DNA from: Thermoplasmata archaeon
GTDB taxonomy: Archaea > Thermoplasmatota > Thermoplasmata > Lutacidiplasmatales > UBA184
Assembly (NCBI GenBank): GCA_030043255.1
Contig: JASHYB010000143.1
Location: forward strand, 1-5,515
Direction of reading: 5' to 3'
Length of the DNA: 5,515 nucleotides
Every line of letters starts with the position of its first letter. The first letter of the stretch is position 1. The notes below the pieces were generated by a model that made no database searches, was not told where the DNA came from, and worked only from the letters and a program-made list of their open reading frames with translations. Positions 1-5,515 of this stretch are shown here, piece after piece. Position numbers and translations under genes: made by a program.

Positions 1-615
1 CCCCGGGGCGACTGGGTGCGGTGGCAGCAGGAGGGTTTCGGAGTCCCGAGCGGTCCGCCCGCCCCTCCCGCGCCGGCCGAAACGCCGGTCTGGCAAGAGA
101 CCGAGCCCGAAGCCCCGGCCTCCCAGACGGTGGCGGCGCCCGCGACCCCCGCCACCGACGCTCCACCCTCTGCCCCTGAAGTGCCGGGGGCCCCGACGTA
201 CCCCGCAACGTCCCCTTCGCTCTCCTCCGCACCGCATGACCCGAACGACTCAGCGCTGGTCGCTCAGGTGAGCGAGGAGCTGCTGCGGGCTCCCCGCCAT
301 CCTTGGGTCGAGTCCCGCGACCCGCCCGCCTCTCCGACCGCCGTGCCGGCCTGGCAGGAGGACGCGATCCAGCGTCTGGAGGCGGAAGTAGCGGCCTACG
401 GACGGGAGCCTCCCGCCCCGCCTCCGCCGGCGGCCGCCAAAGTTCCCTCCGCCAGCCTAGAGCGTTGCATCTCCTGCGGAGGGGCGACGACCACCTACTC
501 GGAGCAGGTCTGCGTGATGTGCGACCGGCCCCTCTGCGATGCGTGCCTGGAAAAGAGCGTCGCGGACGGCAGGCCGTCCGTCTGCCCGTACTGCAACCTG
601 CCGGACCGCACCTGA
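1..615 (+). CDS. Partial Pro/Ala-rich protein with C-terminal B-box/FYVE-like zinc finger
   Basis: Function is unknown. The frame is open from base 1. A GTG at 16-18 could be a start, but the codons before it read PRGDW and run smoothly into VRWQQEGFG, so I infer that the true N-terminus lies left of the window. Numbered from that GTG (199 residues), residues about 10-75 are Pro/Ala/Glu/Thr-rich and probably disordered. Residues about 115-130 (WQEDAIQRLEAEVAAYG) could form a short helix, followed by another proline tract. The end holds four CxxC pairs: C151/C154, C166/C169, C174/C177 and C190/C193, spaced C-x2-C-x11-C-x2-C-x4-C-x2-C-x12-C-x2-C. This order fits a two-zinc cross-brace fold (FYVE/RING/B-box type). 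The core CVMCDRPLCDACL resembles prokaryotic B-box-like fingers, while the FYVE lipid-binding basic motif is absent. I see no signal peptide or membrane segment in the visible part, so it is probably cytosolic. A role in protein-protein contact is a guess. The stop is TGA at 613-615, and the next gene has its own promoter. Confidence 0.78.
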   Translation, partial: PRGDWVRWQQEGFGVPSGPPAPPAPAETPVWQETEPEAPASQTVAAPATPATDAPPSAPEVPGAPTYPATSPSLSSAPHDPNDSALVAQVSEELLRAPRHPWVESRDPPASPTAVPAWQEDAIQRLEAEVAAYGREPPAPPPPAAAKVPSASLERCISCGGATTTYSEQVCVMCDRPLCDACLEKSVADGRPSVCPYCNLPDRT

Positions 616-641
616 GGAGCTCCGTCGGCGCCTGAGCTGCC

Positions 642-662
642 GGCCTCGGACGGGGTCCGGCC
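642..662. other. GC-rich imperfect hairpin downstream of the zinc-finger gene
   Basis: GGCC-TC-GGAC is followed by a GGG loop and then GTCC-GGCC, giving an eight-pair stem with a two-base bulge, 27 bases after the stop codon. It could mark the 3' end of the upstream transcript, but no T-tract follows. Such stems also arise easily by chance in sequence this GC-rich. Confidence 0.25.
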
Positions 663-710
663 TCCGCGCCTAAGCTCCGGCCGGCCCGCCCCGTAGAGGG
701 CCGCGATACT

Positions 711-731
711 CGAATTCGCGCTGCCGAATTC
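711..731. promoter_or_regulatory. Paired GAATTC palindromes next to the promoter, possible operator
   Basis: CGAATTCG (711-718) and CGAATTC (725-731) are two copies of the same palindromic core with centres 14 bp apart. The second copy ends directly before the BRE/TATA-like element of the large surface-protein gene. Two AT-centred palindromes this close are unexpected in such GC-rich DNA, and the position suits a regulator acting on the promoter. No known regulator site is recognised, so a regulatory role is inference. Confidence 0.3.
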
Positions 732-748
732 AGAAACTTTTAACCTTT
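732..748 (+). promoter_or_regulatory. Archaeal-type BRE/TATA promoter of the propeller-IPT gene
   Basis: An AT-rich island stands out in GC-rich surroundings: purine-rich AGAAA (732-736), like a TFB recognition element, then CTTTTAAC (737-744), like a TATA box. A second weaker CTTTAG lies at 745-750. Archaeal transcription usually starts about 24-28 bases after the TATA centre, which predicts a start near 764-770. That leaves a leader of only a few bases before GTG 774 (or about 15 before GTG 783). An in-frame TAA at 741-743, inside this element, shows that the coding region cannot begin upstream of it. No convincing bacterial -35/-10 pair was seen. Confidence 0.6.
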
Positions 749-773
749 AGTCCTCGTACGCGGCGCCGAGGCG

Positions 774-3700
774 GTGTGCAGCGTGTTGGCGTCGAGAGGG
801 ACCCGGGCTGGCGGTAGGGCGGAGAAGGCTTCGGACCCTCGACGGTCCTGGTTCGCTCTCGCGGGCGTCGTCGTGCTGGCCGCCCTCGTTGCGCTGCCCG
901 CCGGGGGCCTGCTGGCGGCTCGCGCTTCGGGCGGGACGATGGCGGCGGCAGCCCCCGCGTCGCCGGGATCCACGGGCCTGCCGTTGGTCGCGGCCGGTCC
1001 GGATCCGTCACCGAATCCCGGCAAGGTCTTCGCTACCCTGGTGCTGGCGAACAACACCCTGGAGTCCGGGAACTACCCGGCTATCGATGCCCTGGGAACG
1101 TCGGACCCGGTCTACGACCCGAACAACGGGCTGATCTTCTTCACCGGCTACAACTCCACCGGCAACGCCCTCTACGCCTGGGACCCGTCCACGCAGTCCC
1201 TGGAAGGCGTGGCGCCGATGCCGACCGGAGGCTTCACGGCCGGCGTGGTGATGGACGTGAGCGACAACCTCGTGTATGTCCTGACGCCGGGTCTCGACCA
1301 GGTCCAGGTCGTCTCCGGGAGCGCGCCGTTCAGCCTCGTCCGCTCCGTCACGGTAGGCACCGACCCTTACGCCGCCGCTTGGGACCCGCTGAACGATGAG
1401 CTGTTCGTCGCGAACTACATCGACCCGGAGTCCAGTACGAACAGCAACCTGACCGTCCTCGCGGGCCCGACGCAGAGCTACGTCGCGACGATCGATGTGG
1501 GCCTCTATCCGATGGGCGCCGTGTTCGACCCGGCGTACGGGGCCTACGGGGCGGTGCTGGTCGCCAACCAGCAGAACAACAATCTCTCGGTGATCTCCCC
1601 CCATTCGTACACCGAGGTCACGAGCGTCCCGGTGGGTACCGACCCCAGCTCGCTGGCGTACGATCCCGTCCACGGGCTCATCTACGTCGCCAACCAGGGC
1701 TCCGGCAATCTCACGGTCCTGCACGCCTCCTCCCTGACGGTCGACGTGGCGTCCCTGTCGGCCGGCCTGGATACCTCGGGCCTGAACGTCTCGGCGTCCG
1801 GCAAGCTGTACGTCACCGACACCTACACCAACAACGTCAGCGTGGTCCTGGGATCGGATCCCGCGGCCGGGATCGTCGAGAACTTCTCGGTCGGCAGCGA
1901 CCCAATCGGCGCCGCGTACGACTCGGGGACCGGTAACGAATACATCACCAACGACGAGTCCGACAACGTCACGGTCCTGGACGACGGGACCGCGCTGCCC
2001 GGTCTGGTCACGGTCGAGAGGGTGGGGACGACCCCCCGGACCTTGGCCTACTCCGCCTACCACAACGAGTACTTCGTCGGGGAACCCAACCTCCTGCTCG
2101 TCGTCAACGCCGCCTCCCACGAGGAGACCGGTTCGGTCCCGCTGAACATCACCCCCTACGCTCTGCTTGACGTCCCGGAGCTGAACGAGCTGTGGGTCAG
2201 CGGTCTCGGCACGTACGAGACCGGCTGGCTGGACGTGATCAACGAGGGAACCCTGGAGGTCACGACGTCGCTGGACGCCCACGGTTCCGGACCGCTGGCC
2301 TACGATCCGGACGACAGCGGACCCGGGCAGACGAGCGGGACGATCTTCCTGGGCGACTCGAACGGCTCGCTCGTCGGCGTCGACGCGGCGACCGTGTCCC
2401 CCTACGAGGCCCTCCCCGTCTCGGAGCTGACCAGCTACTACGGCGCCCCCGAGGTCGGGGGGATGGTCTGGGACGGTCAGACCGACGCGCTCTATCTGAC
2501 CGACGGCCCGGTCAACGACGAGGTCACGGTCATCTCCGTCCGGGGGGCCCTGGAGTTCCTCACCCCGCTCCCCGTGGGGGCGGAGCCCACGGGGATCGTC
2601 CTGGACAGCAGCACCGGCTCGATCTTCGTCGTTAACGCGGAGGACGGTAACCTCTCCGAGATCGACCCGCTGGCCGACTCCAGTCAGGCCTACGGCGGCG
2701 CCTTCGCGTCGTTCCCGAAGAACCTCACCTACGACAGCTCGAACGGCCTGCTCTACGTCGTCAGTCCGTACGTCAGCGGCTCGGACGACAGCGAGGTGAC
2801 GGTCGTCGACGCCTCCTCGTTCGTCGTCGCGGAGGACCTGGACGTGGGCTTCGGCGCGTCCGGGATCGTCTACGCTTCCAACGAGGGGAACGTCTCCGTC
2901 GCCAACTACGACCAGGGCACGCTGTCGCTGATCGGCGAGAGCGTCCCGGTGCCTCCTGAGATCGCGGTGAACCCCCATCAGGGGCCGATCGGGGCCCTGG
3001 TCACCGTCACCGGCATCGACTTCAGCCCCGGCCAGATCCTCGGGGAGATCGACTTCGGCGGCGTCCCGCTGACGGGACAGAACTGCCTCGACGGTACCAG
3101 CGTGGTGATCGGTTCCTCCGGGGACTTCTCCTGCGAGCTCGCGGTCCCTTCCGGCATGAGCAGTTCGACCGTGGAGGTTTTTGACGACGTGCTCGGGCCG
3201 GCCGCGACCACCTTCGACCGGACGACCCTGAAGCTGTCGCTGGACCCTCACCAGGGCCCGGACGGCGCGAGCGTCCTGATCTCCGGCTCCGGGTTCTCGG
3301 TGTCCTCGGAGCTTGCCGCGTTGACCTTCGCCGGTTCTCCCGTGAGCTCCTGCAGCCCGGGCAGCCTGACCACCAGCTCCTCGGGCGCGTTCGCCTGCGG
3401 CGTCGTGGTCCCGGTCGATACGCCGGAGTCGGTGGTCGACGCGGTGGCCACCGACGCCGGGGGTCAGAGCACCAGCGCGGCGTTCCAGGTGACGGACCTG
3501 GCCCTCGGGATCACGGCCGACCAGGGGCCGGTGGGCGCCTCCGTGGTCGTGACCGGGACCGGGTTCACCGTCGACTCGACCGTCGGGCTGAACTTCGGGG
3601 GGGCCGTCGTCTCCAGCTGCTCCGAGGGCTCGCTCGAGACGGGGATCGTTACCCCGGGCGGATTCAAGTGCACGGTGACCGTGCCGTCCTTGGGCTCGGG

Positions 3701-4721
3701 AACGGTCCGCGTCACGGCCACCGATGTGGGCGGCGCCACGGTCTCGGCGAACTTCCTGGTCACCAGCCCGAGGATCCACTTCACGCCCGGTCAGGGACCG
3801 GTCGGCGCCACGGTCACGGTGATCGGCCAGGGGTTCTCCGCGGACGCGCCGGTCGCTTCGCTCGTCTTCTACACCACCCCCATCACCTCCTGCCTGTCGG
3901 GCAGCTTGACGACCGGTAGCGTCGGTCCGGGCGCGTTCTCCTGCAGCTTCCAAGTGCCGGCTGGGGTGCCCGCCGGGTACGACTCGGTCTTCGCCGACGA
4001 CCGTTCCGGGGCGTACACCTCGGCGTCGTTCCTGGTGACCTCGCCGGCCCTCAGCGTCAGCCCCACGCAGGGCCCGACCGGGGCGAGCGTCGTGGTGACC
4101 GGCACCGGCTTTTCGGTCGATCAGACGGTCTCGCTCACCTTCGGAGCGGTCGCGATCGCACCGGCGGACTGCCTCGCCGGGAGCTCGCTCACGACCGGGA
4201 CCCTCGCGGCGGGGGGATTCAAGTGCCAGTTGGACGTTCCGCCCGGCCTCTCGGGCCTCGTCCAGGTGGTGGCCACGGACGTCGGCGGGAGCTCCGCTCC
4301 GCCCGCGAAGTTCGCCGTCACCGTCCCGTCGATCAGCGTGAGCCCGGGGTCAGGGGCCGTGGGGTCCACCGTGACCGTCAAGGGCCAGGGATTCTCGGCC
4401 GATACGCCGCTGGTCTCGCTGGTCTTCGACGGTCAGCCGGTCGCCACCTGCTCGCTCGGCGGGTCGCTGACCAGCGGCTCTCCCGGCGCCGGGGGAGCCG
4501 GAGCGTTCTCCTGCTCGTTCCCGGTACCCAGCGGCACGACCGGTACCAGCGTAATCGCGACCGACGCCAGCGGCGCGGTGGCGTCCGGCAAGTTCGTCGT
4601 GACCGCCCCCCCTTCGAGCTCTCCGGCGTCGGCGGTCCACCTCAGCTGGGAATCGGTGGCCGTCAACCTGCTGCGGACGAGCGCCCGGGACCTCGACTCG
4701 GTACGGGTCGGGCTGGCGTGA
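774..4721 (+). CDS. Large secreted surface protein: double YVTN-type beta-propeller plus six IPT/TIG domains
   Basis: A 1315-residue protein predicted to act outside the cell, probably as an adhesion or envelope protein; ligand and exact role are unknown. Residues about 26-51 form a hydrophobic export helix preceded by DPRR. RRSWF loosely resembles a twin-arginine motif, but a Sec signal or N-terminal anchor is equally possible. Residues about 113-723 hold about 14 YVTN-like blades (typical pieces LAYDPVHGLIYVANQ, GNLTVL). Residues 730-1278 hold six IPT/TIG-like domains of about 90 residues opening with a QGPxGAxVxVxGxGF-like motif and carrying one cysteine pair each. The last 37 residues start PPSSSP and contain no transmembrane helix. 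Start choice: an in-frame stop at 741-743 limits the options to GTG 774 or GTG 783. GAGG at 768-771 is too near 774 for a normal Shine-Dalgarno site and rather far from 783, so a near-leaderless start at 774 is plausible but unproven. The stop is TGA at 4719-4721. The gene has its own promoter and converges with the methyltransferase gene 23 bp downstream. Confidence 0.93.
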   Translation: MCSVLASRGTRAGGRAEKASDPRRSWFALAGVVVLAALVALPAGGLLAARASGGTMAAAAPASPGSTGLPLVAAGPDPSPNPGKVFATLVLANNTLESGNYPAIDALGTSDPVYDPNNGLIFFTGYNSTGNALYAWDPSTQSLEGVAPMPTGGFTAGVVMDVSDNLVYVLTPGLDQVQVVSGSAPFSLVRSVTVGTDPYAAAWDPLNDELFVANYIDPESSTNSNLTVLAGPTQSYVATIDVGLYPMGAVFDPAYGAYGAVLVANQQNNNLSVISPHSYTEVTSVPVGTDPSSLAYDPVHGLIYVANQGSGNLTVLHASSLTVDVASLSAGLDTSGLNVSASGKLYVTDTYTNNVSVVLGSDPAAGIVENFSVGSDPIGAAYDSGTGNEYITNDESDNVTVLDDGTALPGLVTVERVGTTPRTLAYSAYHNEYFVGEPNLLLVVNAASHEETGSVPLNITPYALLDVPELNELWVSGLGTYETGWLDVINEGTLEVTTSLDAHGSGPLAYDPDDSGPGQTSGTIFLGDSNGSLVGVDAATVSPYEALPVSELTSYYGAPEVGGMVWDGQTDALYLTDGPVNDEVTVISVRGALEFLTPLPVGAEPTGIVLDSSTGSIFVVNAEDGNLSEIDPLADSSQAYGGAFASFPKNLTYDSSNGLLYVVSPYVSGSDDSEVTVVDASSFVVAEDLDVGFGASGIVYASNEGNVSVANYDQGTLSLIGESVPVPPEIAVNPHQGPIGALVTVTGIDFSPGQILGEIDFGGVPLTGQNCLDGTSVVIGSSGDFSCELAVPSGMSSSTVEVFDDVLGPAATTFDRTTLKLSLDPHQGPDGASVLISGSGFSVSSELAALTFAGSPVSSCSPGSLTTSSSGAFACGVVVPVDTPESVVDAVATDAGGQSTSAAFQVTDLALGITADQGPVGASVVVTGTGFTVDSTVGLNFGGAVVSSCSEGSLETGIVTPGGFKCTVTVPSLGSGTVRVTATDVGGATVSANFLVTSPRIHFTPGQGPVGATVTVIGQGFSADAPVASLVFYTTPITSCLSGSLTTGSVGPGAFSCSFQVPAGVPAGYDSVFADDRSGAYTSASFLVTSPALSVSPTQGPTGASVVVTGTGFSVDQTVSLTFGAVAIAPADCLAGSSLTTGTLAAGGFKCQLDVPPGLSGLVQVVATDVGGSSAPPAKFAVTVPSISVSPGSGAVGSTVTVKGQGFSADTPLVSLVFDGQPVATCSLGGSLTSGSPGAGGAGAFSCSFPVPSGTTGTSVIATDASGAVASGKFVVTAPPSSSPASAVHLSWESVAVNLLRTSARDLDSVRVGLA
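1110..2942 (+). repeat. About 14 tandem YVTN-like beta-propeller blades
   Basis: Residues about 113-723 divide into some 14 units averaging about 44 residues. Each has an (A/V)xDxxxGxLYVxN-like strand, a second strand such as GNLTVL or NNVSVV, and most end in VPVG or similar before the next unit. Blades 3-7 are the most regular; 8-10 and 12-13 are more divergent, so the exact count is approximate. If 14 is right, the simplest reading is two seven-bladed propellers joined near residue 418 (about base 2027). Known YVTN propellers are scaffolds for binding or surface display, and no catalytic motif is visible. Confidence 0.75.
2961..4607 (+). repeat. Six tandem cysteine-paired IPT/TIG-like domains
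   Basis: Six immunoglobulin-like units follow the propellers. The Gln of the PHQGP-type opening motif, or its equivalent, falls at residues 736, 827, 917, 1007, 1099 and 1193, giving periods of 91, 90, 90, 92 and 94. Each unit runs from a QGPxGAxVxVxGxGF motif through an SC-x-GSL turn and an F-x-C-x-x-x-VP strand to an F-x-VT end. Cysteine pairs are 771/787, 860/875, 949/966, 1040/1057, 1133/1151 and 1226/1247, probably one disulfide per domain. The sixth unit has SGSGAVG in place of the QGP opening. IPT/TIG domains usually act as rigid spacers or in binding on cell-surface proteins. Confidence 0.82.
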
Positions 4722-4744
4722 ACGGAGGGGCCGCACCGGCGCGG

Positions 4745-5515
4745 CTAGGGGCGCTCCGCCTCGGAGCGCTCGGGCGACGCCGGCGCCGCCTCCGAAGCCC
4801 CGCTCCGGGTGACCACGAGGGCGACCGCGCCGTTGAGCGCGCATCCGATCCACCGGAAGCGTAGGCCGTGCCGGCGGCGGAACTCTCGCCAGGCCCGCTC
4901 CTCGTCCTCCGGGAACAGCCCGCAGAACTCGTCGAAGACGACCACGGTCCCTGTCCGGACCCGGTCCCCGAGCGCCGAAAGGATGGTCCGCGTCGACGAG
5001 TAGAGGTCGCAGTCGACGTGCAGGAAGGCCACCGGCCGCGGGCCCTGGCTAGCGAGGAAACCGGGCAGGGTCTCCGAGAACCACCCGCGCACCAGCGTCA
5101 CTTCGGGCCGCACCTCGGGCAGTTGCCGTCCCGTCGTGAAGGTCCCGGCAGGGATGCGGGGGGTCCAGGCCTGAGGGAGCCCCTCGAAGGAGTCGAATCC
5201 GACCATCGGCCGGCGGGCGCGCTCGGCGATGTGGTTGATGGAGGCGCCGCGGAAGACGCCGAACTCGAGCCACAGACCGTCGAGACGTACCTCCCCGAGC
5301 GCCCGGTCGAGGAGCTCGAAGCGGTCGGCGGTGAACAGCCTCCCCCTCGCTGGCAGGCCGAGGACGGCCCATTTGGCCAGCTGGGCGGAGTTGGTGACCC
5401 CGGCCGACAGGGCGTCCAGCCATCGTCGGGGGAGCGAGCTCGGGTGCCGCTCGACAATGTCGGCCCGGGTGGACCCGAGCCAGCTCCGCAGGGAGGCCGA
5501 CGCGGATCGCGTTGC
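4745..5515 (-). CDS. TylF/Methyltransf_24-like class I SAM-dependent methyltransferase, 5' partial
   Basis: Predicted to transfer a methyl group from S-adenosylmethionine to an unidentified acceptor, in the cytosol. The frame is open from the TAG stop at 4745-4747 (plus-strand CTA) to the right edge, giving 256 visible residues. No in-frame ATG, GTG or TTG occurs upstream of the ATG at 5204-5206, so the start lies outside the window. Beginning at that ATG would remove the SAM-binding motif. Numbered from the right edge: LEFGVFRGAS (83-92) is motif I, VGFDSFEGLP (105-114) is the acidic second-strand motif typical of the family, HVDCDLYSST (166-175) carries the aspartates expected to bind metal, and GTVVVFDEF (189-197) follows. 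The C-terminal half (AWREF, then VALVV) also fits. Relatives include TylF, MycF and NovP, which methylate sugars or sugar-containing products, and methyltransferases in glycan clusters; the substrate cannot be named here. The last 20 residues are Ala/Glu/Pro-rich and probably disordered. The gene converges with the surface-protein gene. Confidence 0.9.
   Translation of the reverse strand, partial: ATRSASASLRSWLGSTRADIVERHPSSLPRRWLDALSAGVTNSAQLAKWAVLGLPARGRLFTADRFELLDRALGEVRLDGLWLEFGVFRGASINHIAERARRPMVGFDSFEGLPQAWTPRIPAGTFTTGRQLPEVRPEVTLVRGWFSETLPGFLASQGPRPVAFLHVDCDLYSSTRTILSALGDRVRTGTVVVFDEFCGLFPEDEERAWREFRRRHGLRFRWIGCALNGAVALVVTRSGASEAAPASPERSEAERP

Noticed and set aside
730..1057. Minus-strand frames over the promoter and the start of the surface-protein gene
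   Set aside because: Composition is typical of out-of-frame GC-rich DNA, they overlap the signal-peptide coding region, and no motif is recognised.
1008..3953. A 981-codon open frame on the minus strand, opposite the large surface-protein gene
   Set aside because: Its translation is Arg/Gly/Asp/Val-rich without domain character. It is the expected antisense shadow of a GC-rich gene whose plus-strand frame has a signal helix, blades and IPT domains.
4606..4612. Run of seven C as a possible frameshift that lost a C-terminal anchor
   Set aside because: Neither alternative frame downstream encodes a hydrophobic helix or a familiar C-terminus, so there is no sign of a broken gene.
774..4721. Direct repeats as a CRISPR array or mobile element
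   Set aside because: The repetition is at protein-domain level with period about 270 bp, diverged DNA and an unbroken frame; no spacers, terminal inverted repeats or transposase are present.
4730..4745. Short hairpin GCCGC-ACCGGC-GCGGC in the convergent gap, as a possible bidirectional terminator
   Set aside because: Only five base pairs, no T-tract on either strand, and easily random at this GC content.
4223..4864. Plus-strand open frame overlapping the 3' end of the surface-protein gene and the methyltransferase
   Set aside because: It is Arg/Gly-rich low-complexity translation spanning two well-supported genes, with no family motif.

Overview
The window is GC-rich, with G or C at most third codon positions. 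It carries one complete gene and two partial ones. I read it as archaeal, possibly a high-GC Thermoplasmata-like lineage from a metagenome. This is inference from three things: an AT-rich BRE/TATA-type element (about 732-744) placed so that the predicted transcript starts a few bases before the GTG start; a very large secreted protein with a YVTN-type beta-propeller and IPT/TIG domains, a familiar archaeal surface architecture; and a Pro/Ala-rich protein ending in a B-box/FYVE-like zinc finger. A GC-rich bacterium is not excluded.

Layout. (1) 1-615, plus strand: the C-terminal part of a protein whose reading frame runs off the left edge. It is a low-complexity Pro/Ala/Glu-rich stretch, a short helix-prone segment and a compact eight-cysteine zinc-binding module. 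(2) 616-773: an intergenic region with a weak GC hairpin, two GAATTC palindromes 14 bp apart and the promoter of the next gene. (3) 774-4721, plus strand: a 1315-residue exported protein. It has an N-terminal signal or anchor helix, about 14 YVTN-like blades (probably two seven-bladed propellers), six tandem IPT/TIG domains each with a cysteine pair, and a short tail without a visible membrane anchor. (4) 4722-4744: a 23-bp convergent gap. (5) 4745-5515, minus strand: a TylF/Methyltransf_24-like class I SAM-dependent methyltransferase whose start lies beyond the right edge.

Nothing here forms an obvious operon. The large gene has its own promoter, and the methyltransferase converges on it. 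A link between the two, such as methylation of a glycan on a surface glycoprotein, is speculation from proximity alone. The most interesting content is inside the large protein. All twelve of its cysteines outside residue 2 lie in the IPT array, and all fourteen N-x-S/T sequons lie in or just before the propellers. The last four IPT domains follow an A-B-A-B pattern that suggests duplication of a two-domain unit. I see no tRNA, rRNA, CRISPR array, insertion sequence or attachment site.
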